Of a DNA stretch of 38,431 nt, positions 14,539 to 23,718 are shown piece by piece. The stretch spans positions 1-38,431 of the forward strand of contig REEV01000112.1 of NCBI GenBank assembly GCA_007694915.1, given 5' to 3'. Under the pieces are notes generated by a model that ran no database searches, was not told where the DNA came from, and worked only from the letters and a program-made list of their open reading frames with translations. Source of the DNA: Cyanobium sp. PLM2.Bin73 (GTDB taxonomy: Bacteria; Cyanobacteriota; Cyanobacteriia; PCC-6307; Cyanobiaceae). Numbering within the stretch: the first letter of the stretch is position 1; each line of letters starts with the position of its first letter. The position numbers and the translations under genes were made by a program.

Positions 14539-15711
14539 ATGAGCGTCCCCGTCGATCCCACGGCCCCCACCGCCGCCACGGCCCCCGCCCCCGCCACGGC
14601 CCCCGCCCCCCCCACGGCCACCGGACCGTTGCAGGCCATCGCCGAGGCCTTTGCCATCGCCGCCCCGGTGCGGCGGCTCGCCCCCCTGGGCAACGGCAAC
14701 GTCAACGACACCTACCGGGTGGAGGCCGCCGACGGGCAGCGCTATGTGCTGCAGCGGCTGAACACCGCGGTGTTCCCCCGGCCCCAGCTGGTGATCGACA
14801 ACATCGCCCGCCTCGGGGCCCACGTCGACGACCGGCCCCTGCCCCTGGAGCGCAGCGGGCGGACCTGGGAGCTGCCACGGCTGATTCCCACCCGGGCCGG
14901 GGGCCGCCTGTGGCTGGAGCACCAGGGCCAGGCCTGGCGTCTGATCACCCACATCGACGACGCCGTGGCCCACGACACGGTGCAGGACGCCGGCCACGCC
15001 CGCGAGGTGGGGCGGGCCCTGGGGCGCTTCCACCTGCTGATCCACGACCTGCCCTGCGAGCAACTGGCCGACACCCTCGAGGGCTTCCACGTGACCCCCC
15101 GCTACCTGGCGACCTACCGCCAGCTGCTGGCCCACGGAGGTCTTCCCGCCGGCTGTGAGGCCAGCCGCTGGTGCGCGGCGTTCGTGGAGCAGCGCCAGGG
15201 GCTGGCACCGGTGCTGGAGCGGGCCCGTGAGCGGGGGCAGCTGCGGCTGCGACCGATCCACGGCGACCCCAAGGTGAACAACGTGCTGCTCGATCGCCGC
15301 AGCGGTGAGGCGGTGGCGCTGGTGGACCTGGACACCGTGAAACCGGGCCTGGTGCACTACGACATCGGCGACTGCCTGCGCTCGGGCTGCAACCCGGTGG
15401 GCGAGGAGCCGGCCGATCCCGCCGGGGTGCGCTTCGACCTGGAGCTCTGCCGGCCGATGCTGGGGGGCTATCTGGAGCTGGCCCGCCCCATTCTCAGCCA
15501 GGCCGATCTGGAGCTGATCCCCGCGGCGGTGCGGCTGATCGCCTTTGAGCTGGGCCTGCGCTTCTTCAGCGACCACCTGGCCGGCAACCGCTACTTCAAG
15601 TGCCGCCACCCCGGCCACAACCTGGAGCGGGCGGTGGTGCAGTTCCGGCTCACCGAGAGCATCGAGGCCCAGGAACAGGAGATCCGCGCGCTGGTGCAGG
15701 AGCTGGGCTGA
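14539..15711 (+). CDS. APH-family small-molecule kinase (NahK-like)
   Basis: The protein has 390 residues from the ATG at 14539, which sits in the 10-bp palindrome atggcgccat (14531-14540). Residues 9-33 are alanine/proline/threonine low complexity, encoded by two 18-bp repeats (14575-14592 and 14593-14610). The rest is an aminoglycoside-phosphotransferase/choline-kinase fold. LGNGNVNDTYRV is the glycine-rich loop, HGDPKVNN (241-248) is the catalytic loop with D243, and VDLDTVKPG (262-270) holds the metal-binding D263. Overall it recalls N-acetylhexosamine 1-kinase, so a sugar substrate is more likely than an antibiotic. Its stop overlaps the next start by 1 nt. Confidence 0.85.
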   Translation: MSVPVDPTAPTAATAPAPATAPAPPTATGPLQAIAEAFAIAAPVRRLAPLGNGNVNDTYRVEAADGQRYVLQRLNTAVFPRPQLVIDNIARLGAHVDDRPLPLERSGRTWELPRLIPTRAGGRLWLEHQGQAWRLITHIDDAVAHDTVQDAGHAREVGRALGRFHLLIHDLPCEQLADTLEGFHVTPRYLATYRQLLAHGGLPAGCEASRWCAAFVEQRQGLAPVLERARERGQLRLRPIHGDPKVNNVLLDRRSGEAVALVDLDTVKPGLVHYDIGDCLRSGCNPVGEEPADPAGVRFDLELCRPMLGGYLELARPILSQADLELIPAAVRLIAFELGLRFFSDHLAGNRYFKCRHPGHNLERAVVQFRLTESIEAQEQEIRALVQELG

Positions 15712-16250
15712 TGCTGGCGGCCGAGCTGCGCAACCATGGGCGGCCGGATCCGGCGCTGCGCCTCCAGGCCCGGGCCGAGCGCCACGGCGACACGCTGCGG
15801 CTCATCTACACCCTGAGCGGCCCCCTGGAGACGCTGCGCATCCCCCCGCCGGCGCCCGCTCCCCAGCGGCGTGACGGGCTCTGGCAGCACACCTGCCTGG
15901 AGGCCTTCCTGGGCCTGGCGGGGCAGGAGGGCTACTGGGAGCTGAATCTGGCGCCGTCGGGCCACTGGAACCTCTACCGGCTGGAGGGCTACCGCTGCAA
16001 CCTGCGCCCCGAGCCCGCCCTGCAGGCGCTGCCCATCGCGGTGGCCCTCACCCCAGCCAACCTGGAGCTGCGGGCGGACCTGCCCCTGCCGGCGGCCCTG
16101 GCCCAGGCCCTGGAGCGGGAGCTGGAGATCGAGCTGGGCCTCAGCGCCGTGCTCGAGCAGCGAGATGGCCCGCTCAGCTACTGGGCCCTGGCCCATCCCC
16201 CCGGGCAGCCCGACTTCCACTGGCGCGGCGGATGGCGACGCTGCCCGTGA
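15711..16250 (+). CDS. DOMON-like domain protein
   Basis: The protein has 179 residues. The pattern LWQHTCLEAFLG, GYWELNLAPSGHWNLYRLEGYR, then [17 protein letters not shown] matches the bacterial DOMON-like proteins as I recall them. DOMON folds are beta-sandwiches that bind haem or sugars; no haem-ligand pair is obvious, and no signal peptide is present. The ATG at 15711 shares one base with the kinase stop (TGATG), so the two are translationally coupled and probably work together. Its last 77 bp overlap the 3' end of folB on the other strand. Confidence 0.8.
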   Translation: MLAAELRNHGRPDPALRLQARAERHGDTLRLIYTLSGPLETLRIPPPAPAPQRRDGLWQHTCLEAFLGLAGQEGYWELNLAPSGHWNLYRLEGYRCNLRPEPALQALPIAVALTPANLELRADLPLPAALAQALERELEIELGLSAVLEQRDGPLSYWALAHPPGQPDFHWRGGWRRCP

Positions 16251-16575
16251 ACCCCGGCACCGGGGCCGCGCACTTGCGCAGTTCCAGCTGCACCGGCACA
16301 GGCCCATGGCGCTCGGCGATCAGCTCGAGGATGCACTGGCCATAGCGTTCGATGGTGTGGCAACGGATCTGCCGGGCCTGGCGCTGCAGGGCCTGGATGA
16401 GGGCGCCGTAGTCGAGGGTGTCGGCCAGCTGGTCACTGCGGCCGGCGGCGGCCGGATCCACCCCCAGCTCGAGGTCGAGCTCAAACCACTGGCCCCACTC
16501 GCGCTCGAACGGAAGCACGCCCACGTGAGCCCAGAGCCGCAGCCCCCGCACCACGATCCCCTCGCCGGGCGTCAC
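16174..16575 (-). CDS. folB: Dihydroneopterin aldolase
   Basis: This enzyme cleaves 7,8-dihydroneopterin to hydroxymethyldihydropterin and glycolaldehyde in folate synthesis. It has 133 residues. The pattern [45 protein letters not shown] and [16 protein letters not shown] is complete, with the conserved lysine in RKCAAP. The family usually ends near VAIRR; about 18 extra residues ([16 protein letters not shown]) run antisense into the DOMON gene. The start is GTG (complement of 16573-16575) and overlaps the proA stop by 4 nt, so folB depends on proA translation. Confidence 0.9.
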   Translation of the reverse strand: MTPGEGIVVRGLRLWAHVGVLPFEREWGQWFELDLELGVDPAAAGRSDQLADTLDYGALIQALQRQARQIRCHTIERYGQCILELIAERHGPVPVQLELRKCAAPVPGFTGSVAIRRASGSRAARGDGPGPSS

Positions 16576-17900
16576 AGGGGGAGGGCGCGGTGGCTGAAGC
16601 GGCGCGCGCCGCTGGCGTAGTCGGCGGCGATGTGGCCCTCGCCGCGGAGCCGGTAGCGGTAGGTCACCAGGCCCTCCAGACCCACCGGGCCGCGGGGGGG
16701 CAGGGTCTGGGTGCTGATGCCCACCTCGGCGCCGAAGCCGTAGCGGAAGCCGTCGGCGAAGCGGGTGCTGCAGTTGAGGTACACCCCGGCACTGTTCACC
16801 GCCGCCAGGAAGTGGTCGGCCGCCTGCGGGTCGGTGGTGCAGATGGCGTCGGTGTGGCGGGAGCCGTAGGTGGCGATGTGATCGAGGGCCTCCTCCAGGC
16901 CGGCCACCACCTTCACCGCCAGGATCAGGTCGGAGTACTCCGTGCGCCAGTCGTCCTCCTCGGCGGCCGCGCTCACCCCCAGGGCGCGGGCGGGGCCGTC
17001 CCCGCGCAACTCCACCCCGACGGCACTGAAGGCCGCCACCGCCCTGGGCAGGAACAGCGGGGCGCTGGCCTCGTGCACCAGCAGGGTTTCGATGGCGTTG
17101 CAGGCGGCGGGGTACTGGGTTTTGGCGTCGATCGCCACCGCCAGGGCCTGATCGACATCCACCTGCCGGTCGACGTAGAGGTGGCAGATGCCATCGGCGT
17201 GCCCGAGCACCGGAATGCGGGTGTTGTCCTGGATGAAGCGCACCAGGGCATTGGAGCCGCGGGGAATGATCAGGTCCACCAGACCGTCGAGCCGCAGCAG
17301 GGCCAGGCTCTCCTGGCGGCTGGTGAGCAGCTCCAGAGCACTGGGTTCCACGGCGCTGCCGGCCAGGCCCGTGCGCAGGGCCGCCAGGATCGCAACGCAG
17401 CTGCGGCTGGCTTCCTTGCCGCCCTTGAGCAGGGCACCGTTGCCGGAGCGGATCGCCAGCGAGGCGATCTGCATCACCGCATCGGGCCGCGCCTCGAAGA
17501 TCACCCCCAGCACGCCGAGGGGCACGGTGATGCGCTCCAGCACCAGCCCCTGATCGAGTTCGGTGTGCAGCTGACGCCGCCCCAGGGGATCGCTCAGGGC
17601 GGCCACCTGGCGCACGCCGGCGATGGCGGCATCGAGCTTGGCGCCATCGAGCTTCAGCCGCGCCACCAGGGCCGGCGCCAGGCCATCGGCGGCGGCGGCC
17701 TCCAGGTCGGCACGGTTGGCCGCCAGGATCCCCTCCCGGGAGCGCTCCAAGCCGTCGGCCATGGCCTCCACAGCCGCGCGGCGCTGATCGTCCCCCAGCT
17801 GGCCGAGGGCTGTGGCGCTGCGGCGCACGGCCAGGGCCCGCTGCAGCAGCTCGGGGCTGGGATCCGGCACCACCGGGAGAGCCTGCACGGATCTGCTCAT
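16572..17900 (-). CDS. proA: Gamma-glutamyl phosphate reductase
   Basis: This NADPH-dependent enzyme reduces gamma-glutamyl phosphate to glutamate semialdehyde, the second step of proline synthesis. It has 442 residues from the ATG at 17898-17900 (MSRSVQ); the frame is open 27 codons further upstream, but that would run into the ROK gene. The family landmarks are [48 protein letters not shown], the active-site cysteine in [14 protein letters not shown], and [15 protein letters not shown] near the end. It begins 7 bp after the ROK kinase stop and overlaps folB by 4 nt. Confidence 0.96.
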   Translation of the reverse strand: MSRSVQALPVVPDPSPELLQRALAVRRSATALGQLGDDQRRAAVEAMADGLERSREGILAANRADLEAAAADGLAPALVARLKLDGAKLDAAIAGVRQVAALSDPLGRRQLHTELDQGLVLERITVPLGVLGVIFEARPDAVMQIASLAIRSGNGALLKGGKEASRSCVAILAALRTGLAGSAVEPSALELLTSRQESLALLRLDGLVDLIIPRGSNALVRFIQDNTRIPVLGHADGICHLYVDRQVDVDQALAVAIDAKTQYPAACNAIETLLVHEASAPLFLPRAVAAFSAVGVELRGDGPARALGVSAAAEEDDWRTEYSDLILAVKVVAGLEEALDHIATYGSRHTDAICTTDPQAADHFLAAVNSAGVYLNCSTRFADGFRYGFGAEVGISTQTLPPRGPVGLEGLVTYRYRLRGEGHIAADYASGARRFSHRALPL

Positions 17901-17907
17901 CGGCCCA

Positions 17908-18849
17908 TCATCCCAACGCGGCGGCCCCCTGGGGGGCCAGGCGATCGAGGGCCAGCCGCGCTGCCCCCAGGCGACCGGCACCGTTGCCGAGGGCGCAGCG
18001 CTCGATCCGCAGCCCCTCGCGGCTCACCGCCAGCACCCGTTCATGCACCTGCCGCCACACCGCCGGCAGGAAGTGCTTCGAGGCGGCGCTGAGGCCACCG
18101 CCGATCAGCACCAGCTGCGGCGTGAACAGATAGAGCAGGGAACTCAGCCCCACCCCGAGCCGCTCGCCATAGACCCGCCACACCGCCAGGGCCTCGGCAT
18201 CGCCGGCCTCGGCGCGGCGGCAGAGCTCCCGGGGCTCCAACGGGCTGAGGCGGGCCAGTCCCGCCAGGCTGCAATAGCTCTCCAGCGAGCCCCGGTTGCC
18301 GCTGTTGCAGGGGGGACCATCGGGCTGGACGCCGATCAGACCGGGCTCGCCGGCGGCCCCGCTGCGGCCGGTGAACAGCCGGCCCTCCAGCAGCACGGCG
18401 CCCCCCACGCCGGTGCCCAGGGTGAGCAGCAGCGCGTCCTCAACGCCCCGGGCCGCGCCGTGCCAGAGCTCGCCAATGGCGGCGCAGTTGGCGTCGTTGG
18501 CACAGGTGACACGCCGCTCCAGCAGGGGTTCGAGCCAGTCGGCGAGGGGCACATCACGCCATCCCGGCAGGTTGATGGCGATGCGGGCGGTGCGGCCATG
18601 GCGGTCGCTGGGGCCGGGATGGCCCACCCCCACCAGGGGCGCCAGGCGATCGGGATCGAGCTGCTGCACCGCCTCGGCGATGGCGTTGGTCACCGCGCCG
18701 GGCATGGCGGGCCGGGGGGTGGCCACCTCCAGCTCCGCCAGCAGCGTGCCGGCGGCATCGAAGCGGCCCAGCTTGATGGCCGTGCCGCCCACGTCCACCC
18801 CGATCAGCTGATCCGCCACCTGCCCATCCGACACGCCGCCTGCTGCCAT
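17908..18849 (-). CDS. ROK-family sugar kinase that lacks the zinc site
   Basis: The protein has 313 residues. [14 protein letters not shown] (17-30) is the phosphate-binding motif, D119 in [12 protein letters not shown] is the catalytic base, and [17 protein letters not shown] follows. It is probably a glucokinase, though other hexoses are possible. ROK proteins usually bind structural zinc through the histidine of ExGH and three cysteines of CxCGxxGCxE. Here these read EPGL (168-171) and [10 protein letters not shown] (181-190), so only one of four ligands remains. I believe some cyanobacterial ROK proteins share this. It starts 1 bp after the TamB-like stop and lies 7 bp before proA. Confidence 0.88.
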   Translation of the reverse strand: MAAGGVSDGQVADQLIGVDVGGTAIKLGRFDAAGTLLAELEVATPRPAMPGAVTNAIAEAVQQLDPDRLAPLVGVGHPGPSDRHGRTARIAINLPGWRDVPLADWLEPLLERRVTCANDANCAAIGELWHGAARGVEDALLLTLGTGVGGAVLLEGRLFTGRSGAAGEPGLIGVQPDGPPCNSGNRGSLESYCSLAGLARLSPLEPRELCRRAEAGDAEALAVWRVYGERLGVGLSSLLYLFTPQLVLIGGGLSAASKHFLPAVWRQVHERVLAVSREGLRIERCALGNGAGRLGAARLALDRLAPQGAAALG

Positions 18850-18850
18850 C

Positions 18851-21800
18851 TCAGAAGCGGAAGAACACCTGCAACTGGGTCTGCCAGGCGCCTTCGGTGT
18901 CCACCGATCCCTGCAGATTCACCAGGTCGGACGCCCGCCAGGTGACGTTGAACTGGGGCGGCACATCGGTGCGGTTGGGGGCGGCCAGCACCGAGAAGTT
19001 GAACTGCTCGCTCACGTCCACCCCCACCTCAGCGGCCAGCACGAGCACGGGCGGCACCTGACGGGAGCGCTGCTGCGAGCGGCTGCTCACCGTCTGGCTC
19101 ACGAAGGTGGGGTAGAGCGCGAAGCTGACGCGCTCATCGAACACCTCCCCCAGGGTGCCGAGCACGGGCGAGAGCAGGGTCTGGCCGAGCACCGTGGCAA
19201 GGGCCGCGCCGGCGGCCGAGCCCTCGAGGCCGGCCAGGGAGTTGCCGCCGATCAGGGCCAGCAGCCGATCCTCAGGCAGTGCCGGGGTGCTGCGCAGGCT
19301 GAGGTTCTCGGTGATGCGATCGGCCGGTCCACTCACCGACAGGAACACCTGAACAAGGTTGAGCTGGCTGAAGGAGGTGAACCCGTTCTGCTGCTGAGCC
19401 AGCGACGGGGCGTAGGTGGAGGTGGCGGCAGTGCCACTCACCACACCACCGGCGGTGAGGGTGTCCGACACGCGACTGCGCAGGGTGATGTCCAGAAACG
19501 GCACCAGCCCCAGCGACGGGGTGAACACGGCCACGTTCGGGGCGTTGCGGTCGAGGAAGAAATTGGTGGTGAACAGGTTCAGGCGTCCCCGCTCCAGCTT
19601 CACCACACCCCGGGCCTCGATGTCGGGGCCGACCGGACCGTCGAGACGCAGCGTGCCACTGGTTCTGAAATCAGCCAGCTGGGGCACCACCACGTTGAAA
19701 TCCTGCCCCAGGCTGATGCGCAGACCGTCGAGGGCGAGGAAGCCCACCGCCGGCACCAGGGCACGCAGATCCTCCCCGTTGCGGGCCTCCAGTTCCGGCC
19801 CCAGCAGCACCAGGGGCTGCTCGAAGTCCCAGTTCTGCTCGGCCAGCTCCTCCACCGCGGCCACGCTCTGCTCGCCGTTCTCCTCGCTGGCCAGGCGGCC
19901 GGGCTGCACGTTCAGCGAACCCTTGGCCAGCACCAGCTCACCACCGAGCTGCAGGGCGGTGAGGCTCCCCCCCACGGTCAGCTCGCCATCGACATCGGTG
20001 TTCAGCCGCGGCGAGCGGTAGGGCAAGCCCTCGATGGCGAGGCTCAGCCGGGCCGGCTCACCCCCGGCCCCGAGCTGGGGACTGAACAGGCCGAGGCTGC
20101 CGCTGCCGCTCAGCCGGCCATCGCCGCCCACCCGGGCCGTGAACTCCTGGAGCAGCAACTGCTCAAAGTCGAACAGCAGCGTCGCCTGCAGGTCCTCCAC
20201 CTCCTGGTCGAGCAGCGCCAGCTTGCCGTTCTGGATACGCAGGAAACCATTGGCGATCGGGCGGTCCAGGCTGCCCCGCACCAGCAGCTGCAGGTCGGCG
20301 CTGCCCTCCTCCCACACCAGCGTGGGCTGGGCCAGGCGGCTGAGAAAGATCAGCCCGTCGTCGCGGCTGGTCACCCGCAGTTCGATTCCCTCCTCGGTGG
20401 GATCGAGCGGCACCACGCCAGCCAGATCGATGCCGCTGTCGGCACCGGCGGCCCGCAGGGCCAGGTCGAGGGCCATGGCGTTGCCCTCCAGCTGCACGCT
20501 GCCGCGCCGCAGGGCGATCTCGGTGTCACCCAGGGCGGCGTCCTCGAGGGTGAGCTCCAGCGCGAGTGCCGGCTCCGCGCCGAGGGTGTAAGTGCCCTGG
20601 GACGACACCCGACCCCGCAGTTCGTCGGGCACCGGGGTGAACAGGGCCACCAGGGAGAGGGGCACGCCGGAGAAACCGAAGGTGCCCGAACCCATCTGCA
20701 CGGGGCCGTTCAGCTCCAGCCGCAGGGGCTCGCCACTGCGGGCCTGATCACGGTCCTGGCCCGGGAACCAGACATATCCCTCCGCTGAGCCCTCGATGCG
20801 CGTGTCGGCCAGGCGCGGGCCGCTGAGCTCCAGATCGAGATCAAAGCGGGCTGCCACCCCCTCCAGCCGCTGGGCCGGGGTGAGGCGCTCGCGCTGGTCC
20901 GCCAGGGCCTGGCGCAGGCGCTCGTGGGCCCGGTTGAGCGCCACCAGCAGATCGTCGACGGTGCCGCCCATCGTGTCGATCATCAAGGTGCCCAGATCGG
21001 CAGCGCTGCCCGGATCGATGCCGGGCTCGCCGCGCCAGCGCGGCCAGGCCTCCAGCAGGCGCCGCACCAGGCCGTCATCGAGGTCCTGGCCCCTCAAGCG
21101 GGCCACGTAGGCCCCCCGCCAGCGGCCACTCCACTCCAGCTCCACCTCTCCGCCCCCCTCGGTCGTGATCTCTCCGCTGGCCTGGTACTGGCGGTCGCGG
21201 TAGCTGCCGTCGAGCACCACCCGGCGGGCCGGCACGCCCAGCAGGGCGGGCTGATCGAGTTCAACACGGCCCTGGAAGGCCAGGGGCTGCAGCTCCAGCA
21301 CCCCGGCCCCGCTGAGGCCGCCCCGCAGGGGGCGCCACTGTCCCCCGGGGCCCAGGGCCAACTGCAGTCCCACCAGGGGAAAGTCGCTGGCCGTCCAGCG
21401 GTAGGCACGGGGGCTGCCCTCCAGGTCGAGGCGGCCGTCGTTGCGCTCCAGGCTCAGGGCCACCGGCACCCAGGCGCGATCGAGCCGCGCCTCCAGCCGT
21501 CCCGGCGGGGCCTCACCGCGGCTGGCCATGCGCAGCCGGCCGCCGCCGGCGGGATCGCCCAGCCAGTTGCCCTCCCAGGTTTCGGACACCAGCAGGGGCC
21601 CGGCGCCGGGCTGCTCCAGGCGCAGCAGGAATTCCGGGGTGAGCCCGCTGAGGGGGCCGCGGATGGAGCCATCGGCGTCGGCCACGCCCTGGAGGTCGGC
21701 ACCGAGCAGGGGGCCCAGGCGGGTGAGGGGATAGCGTTGGAGCTGCAGGCGCAGATCGAGGAGCCCCGCGCGCAGGCCCTCACCGCCGGCCAGGGTGAGG

Positions 21801-23140
21801 GGCAGGCTGCCCCGGCCACTGAGGTGTTCACTGGCGAAGCGATCCAGAAGCAGCTGTTGATCCCTCCAGCGCAGCTGGGCTTCCCAGGGACCGAGCAGGG
21901 CGTTGCTGGCCTGGCTCACCCGGGTGCTGAGCAGGGGCTCGCTCCAGCTGCCCGCCAGCTGCAGGCTGCCGCGCAGCTGGGAGCCCACCAGGGCCGGGTC
22001 CACACCCTCCGGCAGGGGCAGATCGGCTGGGTCCAGCTGCCAGTCGCCCGTCAGAACGGGGTTGGGCGTGAGTACCCCACGGGCCCACAGCCAGGACCGG
22101 CCCGAGGAGAGCTGAAGCTGCTCGAGCAGCAGCCCAGAGGGCTCCCAGAGGGCCCGCAGCCCCACCTGGCCACTGCGCTCCGCCCAGCGCCAGCTGCTGG
22201 AGGCGAGGGTGAGTTCACGGCCCTGGCAGCGCAGCAGGGGACGCTCGAGGCTGAGGGCCGGCTGGCCGGGCTGGGCCCGCCAGCTCAGCTGGCGCACCTG
22301 AAGATCGCCCTGGCAGTCGGGCTCCCGATCGCCCCAGGCCAGTTGCAGCTGGCCATCCACACGGCCCTCCAGCTCGCCGCCCAGCCCCAGCAGGTCGGCG
22401 GGCCACTGCAGGTCGAAGTCACGGCTGCTGAGCTGGGCCTGCCACTGGTCGCTGCGCCAGTTGCCGCCGCCCCGCACCTGCAGGGCGCCGGCGGCGGCCG
22501 TTCCGGGCCCCAGGGGGCGCAGCCGCAGCAGGGCCGAGGCCCGGGAGCGGTGGGGTTCGACCACCACCGTGCCCTGCAGGGCCAGCTGGGCCTCCCTGCC
22601 GTCCCGCTCCAGCGCCACCAGCGCCGGTTGCGGCAGGCGCACGCGGGCCACCAGCCGCTCCTGGTCCTCTGTGGGGTCGAGATCGGGGAGGCGCCAATAG
22701 CTGCCCTCGGCGTTGGGGCGCAGGTTGGCCTCCACCCCCTGCAGGTTCACCTCCAGCACCGGCAGCCGGCGGCGCAGGCTGGCGAGCGGATCGAGGCTCA
22801 GGGCGATCCCCGCCATCGCCACATCTGAGGGATGGCTGGGCAGCGGCTGCACCTGACTGGGGCCAAGGCGCAGGCCCAGCCAGCTGAGGCCCTGGTAGGG
22901 ACCCAGGCTCACCGGCTGACCCAGGGCCTCTCCGAGCTCGCGCTCCAGGCCGGGCTGCAGGCGGCCGTAGGTGCGGGCCGCGAGACGGTCCAGCGACAGC
23001 ATCAGCCCTGTGGCCGCCGTCCCGGCCAGCGCCACCAGGATCAGGGGGAGGCGCCATCGGGCCCCGGGCCGGGAGCCAGGGGAGGGGCTTTCGGACTCCG
23101 GCGACGATGATGGCGGGCCCTGGGGTGGCAACTCCGCCAT
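18851..23140 (-). CDS. tamB: TamB-like inner-envelope protein (DUF490 domain)
   Basis: The protein has 1429 residues from the ATG at 23138-23140 (MAELPP). A proline/serine-rich cytoplasmic start is followed by one transmembrane anchor at about 29-50 and then a very long stretch of beta-rich repeats typical of AsmA/TamB proteins, which form a hydrophobic groove between membranes. The last roughly 400 residues are the TamB/DUF490 domain, with the segment NFFLDRNAPNVAVFTPSLGL and an aromatic C-terminus, VFFRF. TamB helps outer-membrane assembly and lipid movement in bacteria; the plant homologue TIC236 acts in chloroplast protein import. The ROK gene follows after 1 bp. Confidence 0.92.
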   Translation of the reverse strand: MAELPPQGPPSSSPESESPSPGSRPGARWRLPLILVALAGTAATGLMLSLDRLAARTYGRLQPGLERELGEALGQPVSLGPYQGLSWLGLRLGPSQVQPLPSHPSDVAMAGIALSLDPLASLRRRLPVLEVNLQGVEANLRPNAEGSYWRLPDLDPTEDQERLVARVRLPQPALVALERDGREAQLALQGTVVVEPHRSRASALLRLRPLGPGTAAAGALQVRGGGNWRSDQWQAQLSSRDFDLQWPADLLGLGGELEGRVDGQLQLAWGDREPDCQGDLQVRQLSWRAQPGQPALSLERPLLRCQGRELTLASSSWRWAERSGQVGLRALWEPSGLLLEQLQLSSGRSWLWARGVLTPNPVLTGDWQLDPADLPLPEGVDPALVGSQLRGSLQLAGSWSEPLLSTRVSQASNALLGPWEAQLRWRDQQLLLDRFASEHLSGRGSLPLTLAGGEGLRAGLLDLRLQLQRYPLTRLGPLLGADLQGVADADGSIRGPLSGLTPEFLLRLEQPGAGPLLVSETWEGNWLGDPAGGGRLRMASRGEAPPGRLEARLDRAWVPVALSLERNDGRLDLEGSPRAYRWTASDFPLVGLQLALGPGGQWRPLRGGLSGAGVLELQPLAFQGRVELDQPALLGVPARRVVLDGSYRDRQYQASGEITTEGGGEVELEWSGRWRGAYVARLRGQDLDDGLVRRLLEAWPRWRGEPGIDPGSAADLGTLMIDTMGGTVDDLLVALNRAHERLRQALADQRERLTPAQRLEGVAARFDLDLELSGPRLADTRIEGSAEGYVWFPGQDRDQARSGEPLRLELNGPVQMGSGTFGFSGVPLSLVALFTPVPDELRGRVSSQGTYTLGAEPALALELTLEDAALGDTEIALRRGSVQLEGNAMALDLALRAAGADSGIDLAGVVPLDPTEEGIELRVTSRDDGLIFLSRLAQPTLVWEEGSADLQLLVRGSLDRPIANGFLRIQNGKLALLDQEVEDLQATLLFDFEQLLLQEFTARVGGDGRLSGSGSLGLFSPQLGAGGEPARLSLAIEGLPYRSPRLNTDVDGELTVGGSLTALQLGGELVLAKGSLNVQPGRLASEENGEQSVAAVEELAEQNWDFEQPLVLLGPELEARNGEDLRALVPAVGFLALDGLRISLGQDFNVVVPQLADFRTSGTLRLDGPVGPDIEARGVVKLERGRLNLFTTNFFLDRNAPNVAVFTPSLGLVPFLDITLRSRVSDTLTAGGVVSGTAATSTYAPSLAQQQNGFTSFSQLNLVQVFLSVSGPADRITENLSLRSTPALPEDRLLALIGGNSLAGLEGSAAGAALATVLGQTLLSPVLGTLGEVFDERVSFALYPTFVSQTVSSRSQQRSRQVPPVLVLAAEVGVDVSEQFNFSVLAAPNRTDVPPQFNVTWRASDLVNLQGSVDTEGAWQTQLQVFFRF

Positions 23141-23232
23141 GAACCTGGAGCCACCGGAATCGCCAGAGCCGCAATATAAGGGCGTTGCCAAGGGCCCTTT
23201 CCGGCCCCGCAAACCACCCTGGAGCGGCACTG
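23141..23232. promoter_or_regulatory. Divergent promoter region of tamB-like gene and ycf51
   Basis: This 92-bp gap holds one AT-rich core, caatataag (23172-23180). Read on the minus strand it gives TATATT (complement of 23173-23178), 32 nt before the tamB-like ATG. Read on the plus strand it gives TATAAG (23175-23180), 52 nt before the ycf51 ATG. Both resemble bacterial -10 elements, so a shared back-to-back promoter core is likely. No clear -35 is visible for either. Confidence 0.5.
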
Positions 23233-23718
23233 ATGAGCCCCGATCCGATCTCACTGCTGGCCGGGCAATGGCTGGGGGCCGCCAGCGGCCTGCTGGGTGT
23301 GCTCACCATCGCCGGCTTCGCCCTGCGCTGGGGCATCCGCTTCCGGCTGGTGGGTATCACCAGCTTCACGGTGCTGCTCTGCCTGTCCTGCCTGGCTTTC
23401 TCGGTGAGCTACCGGCCCCGGGTGGTGGTGGAGGGCGCCGTGGGTGTGCCGGTGGTGTTCGACAACGGCGGCGACCTGGTGGTGGCGGCCGCTCCGGCCG
23501 ACCTGGATCCCGCCACCGCCAGGGCCAGTGCCGAACAGGTGGCCCGCAACCTCAGCGGCGGTGGCCGCACCATCCCCGAGGGCCTGGTGCGGGTGCGGCT
23601 GCGGGGGGTGGACCGGGTGGCACCGGGTCTCAGCCGGCCGCTCGTGCTGGCCGAGGCCACCCGCAACTTCGACGATGGCACGGTGAGCGTGGACGGCCGC
23701 CCCGCAGCAACACCGTGA
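23233..23718 (+). CDS. ycf51: Ycf51 family membrane protein
   Basis: The protein has 161 residues from the ATG at 23233; a TTG 48 bp upstream is less likely. Two transmembrane helices are at about 9-27 and 37-56, with GFALRWGIRFRLVGITSFTVLLCLSCL, the Ycf51 hallmark, across the turn. The rest is a soluble domain, FDNGGDLVVAAAPADL and later PLVLAEATRNFDDGTVSV. Ycf51 is conserved in cyanobacteria and some algal plastids and has no established function. Its stop overlaps the next gene's GTG start by 4 nt. Confidence 0.75.
   Translation: MSPDPISLLAGQWLGAASGLLGVLTIAGFALRWGIRFRLVGITSFTVLLCLSCLAFSVSYRPRVVVEGAVGVPVVFDNGGDLVVAAAPADLDPATARASAEQVARNLSGGGRTIPEGLVRVRLRGVDRVAPGLSRPLVLAEATRNFDDGTVSVDGRPAATP

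Noticed and set aside
14539-15711. Aminoglycoside resistance gene
   Set aside because: The APH-type fold is real, but the sequence resembles NahK-like sugar kinases and the context is chromosomal, with no resistance or mobile genes nearby.
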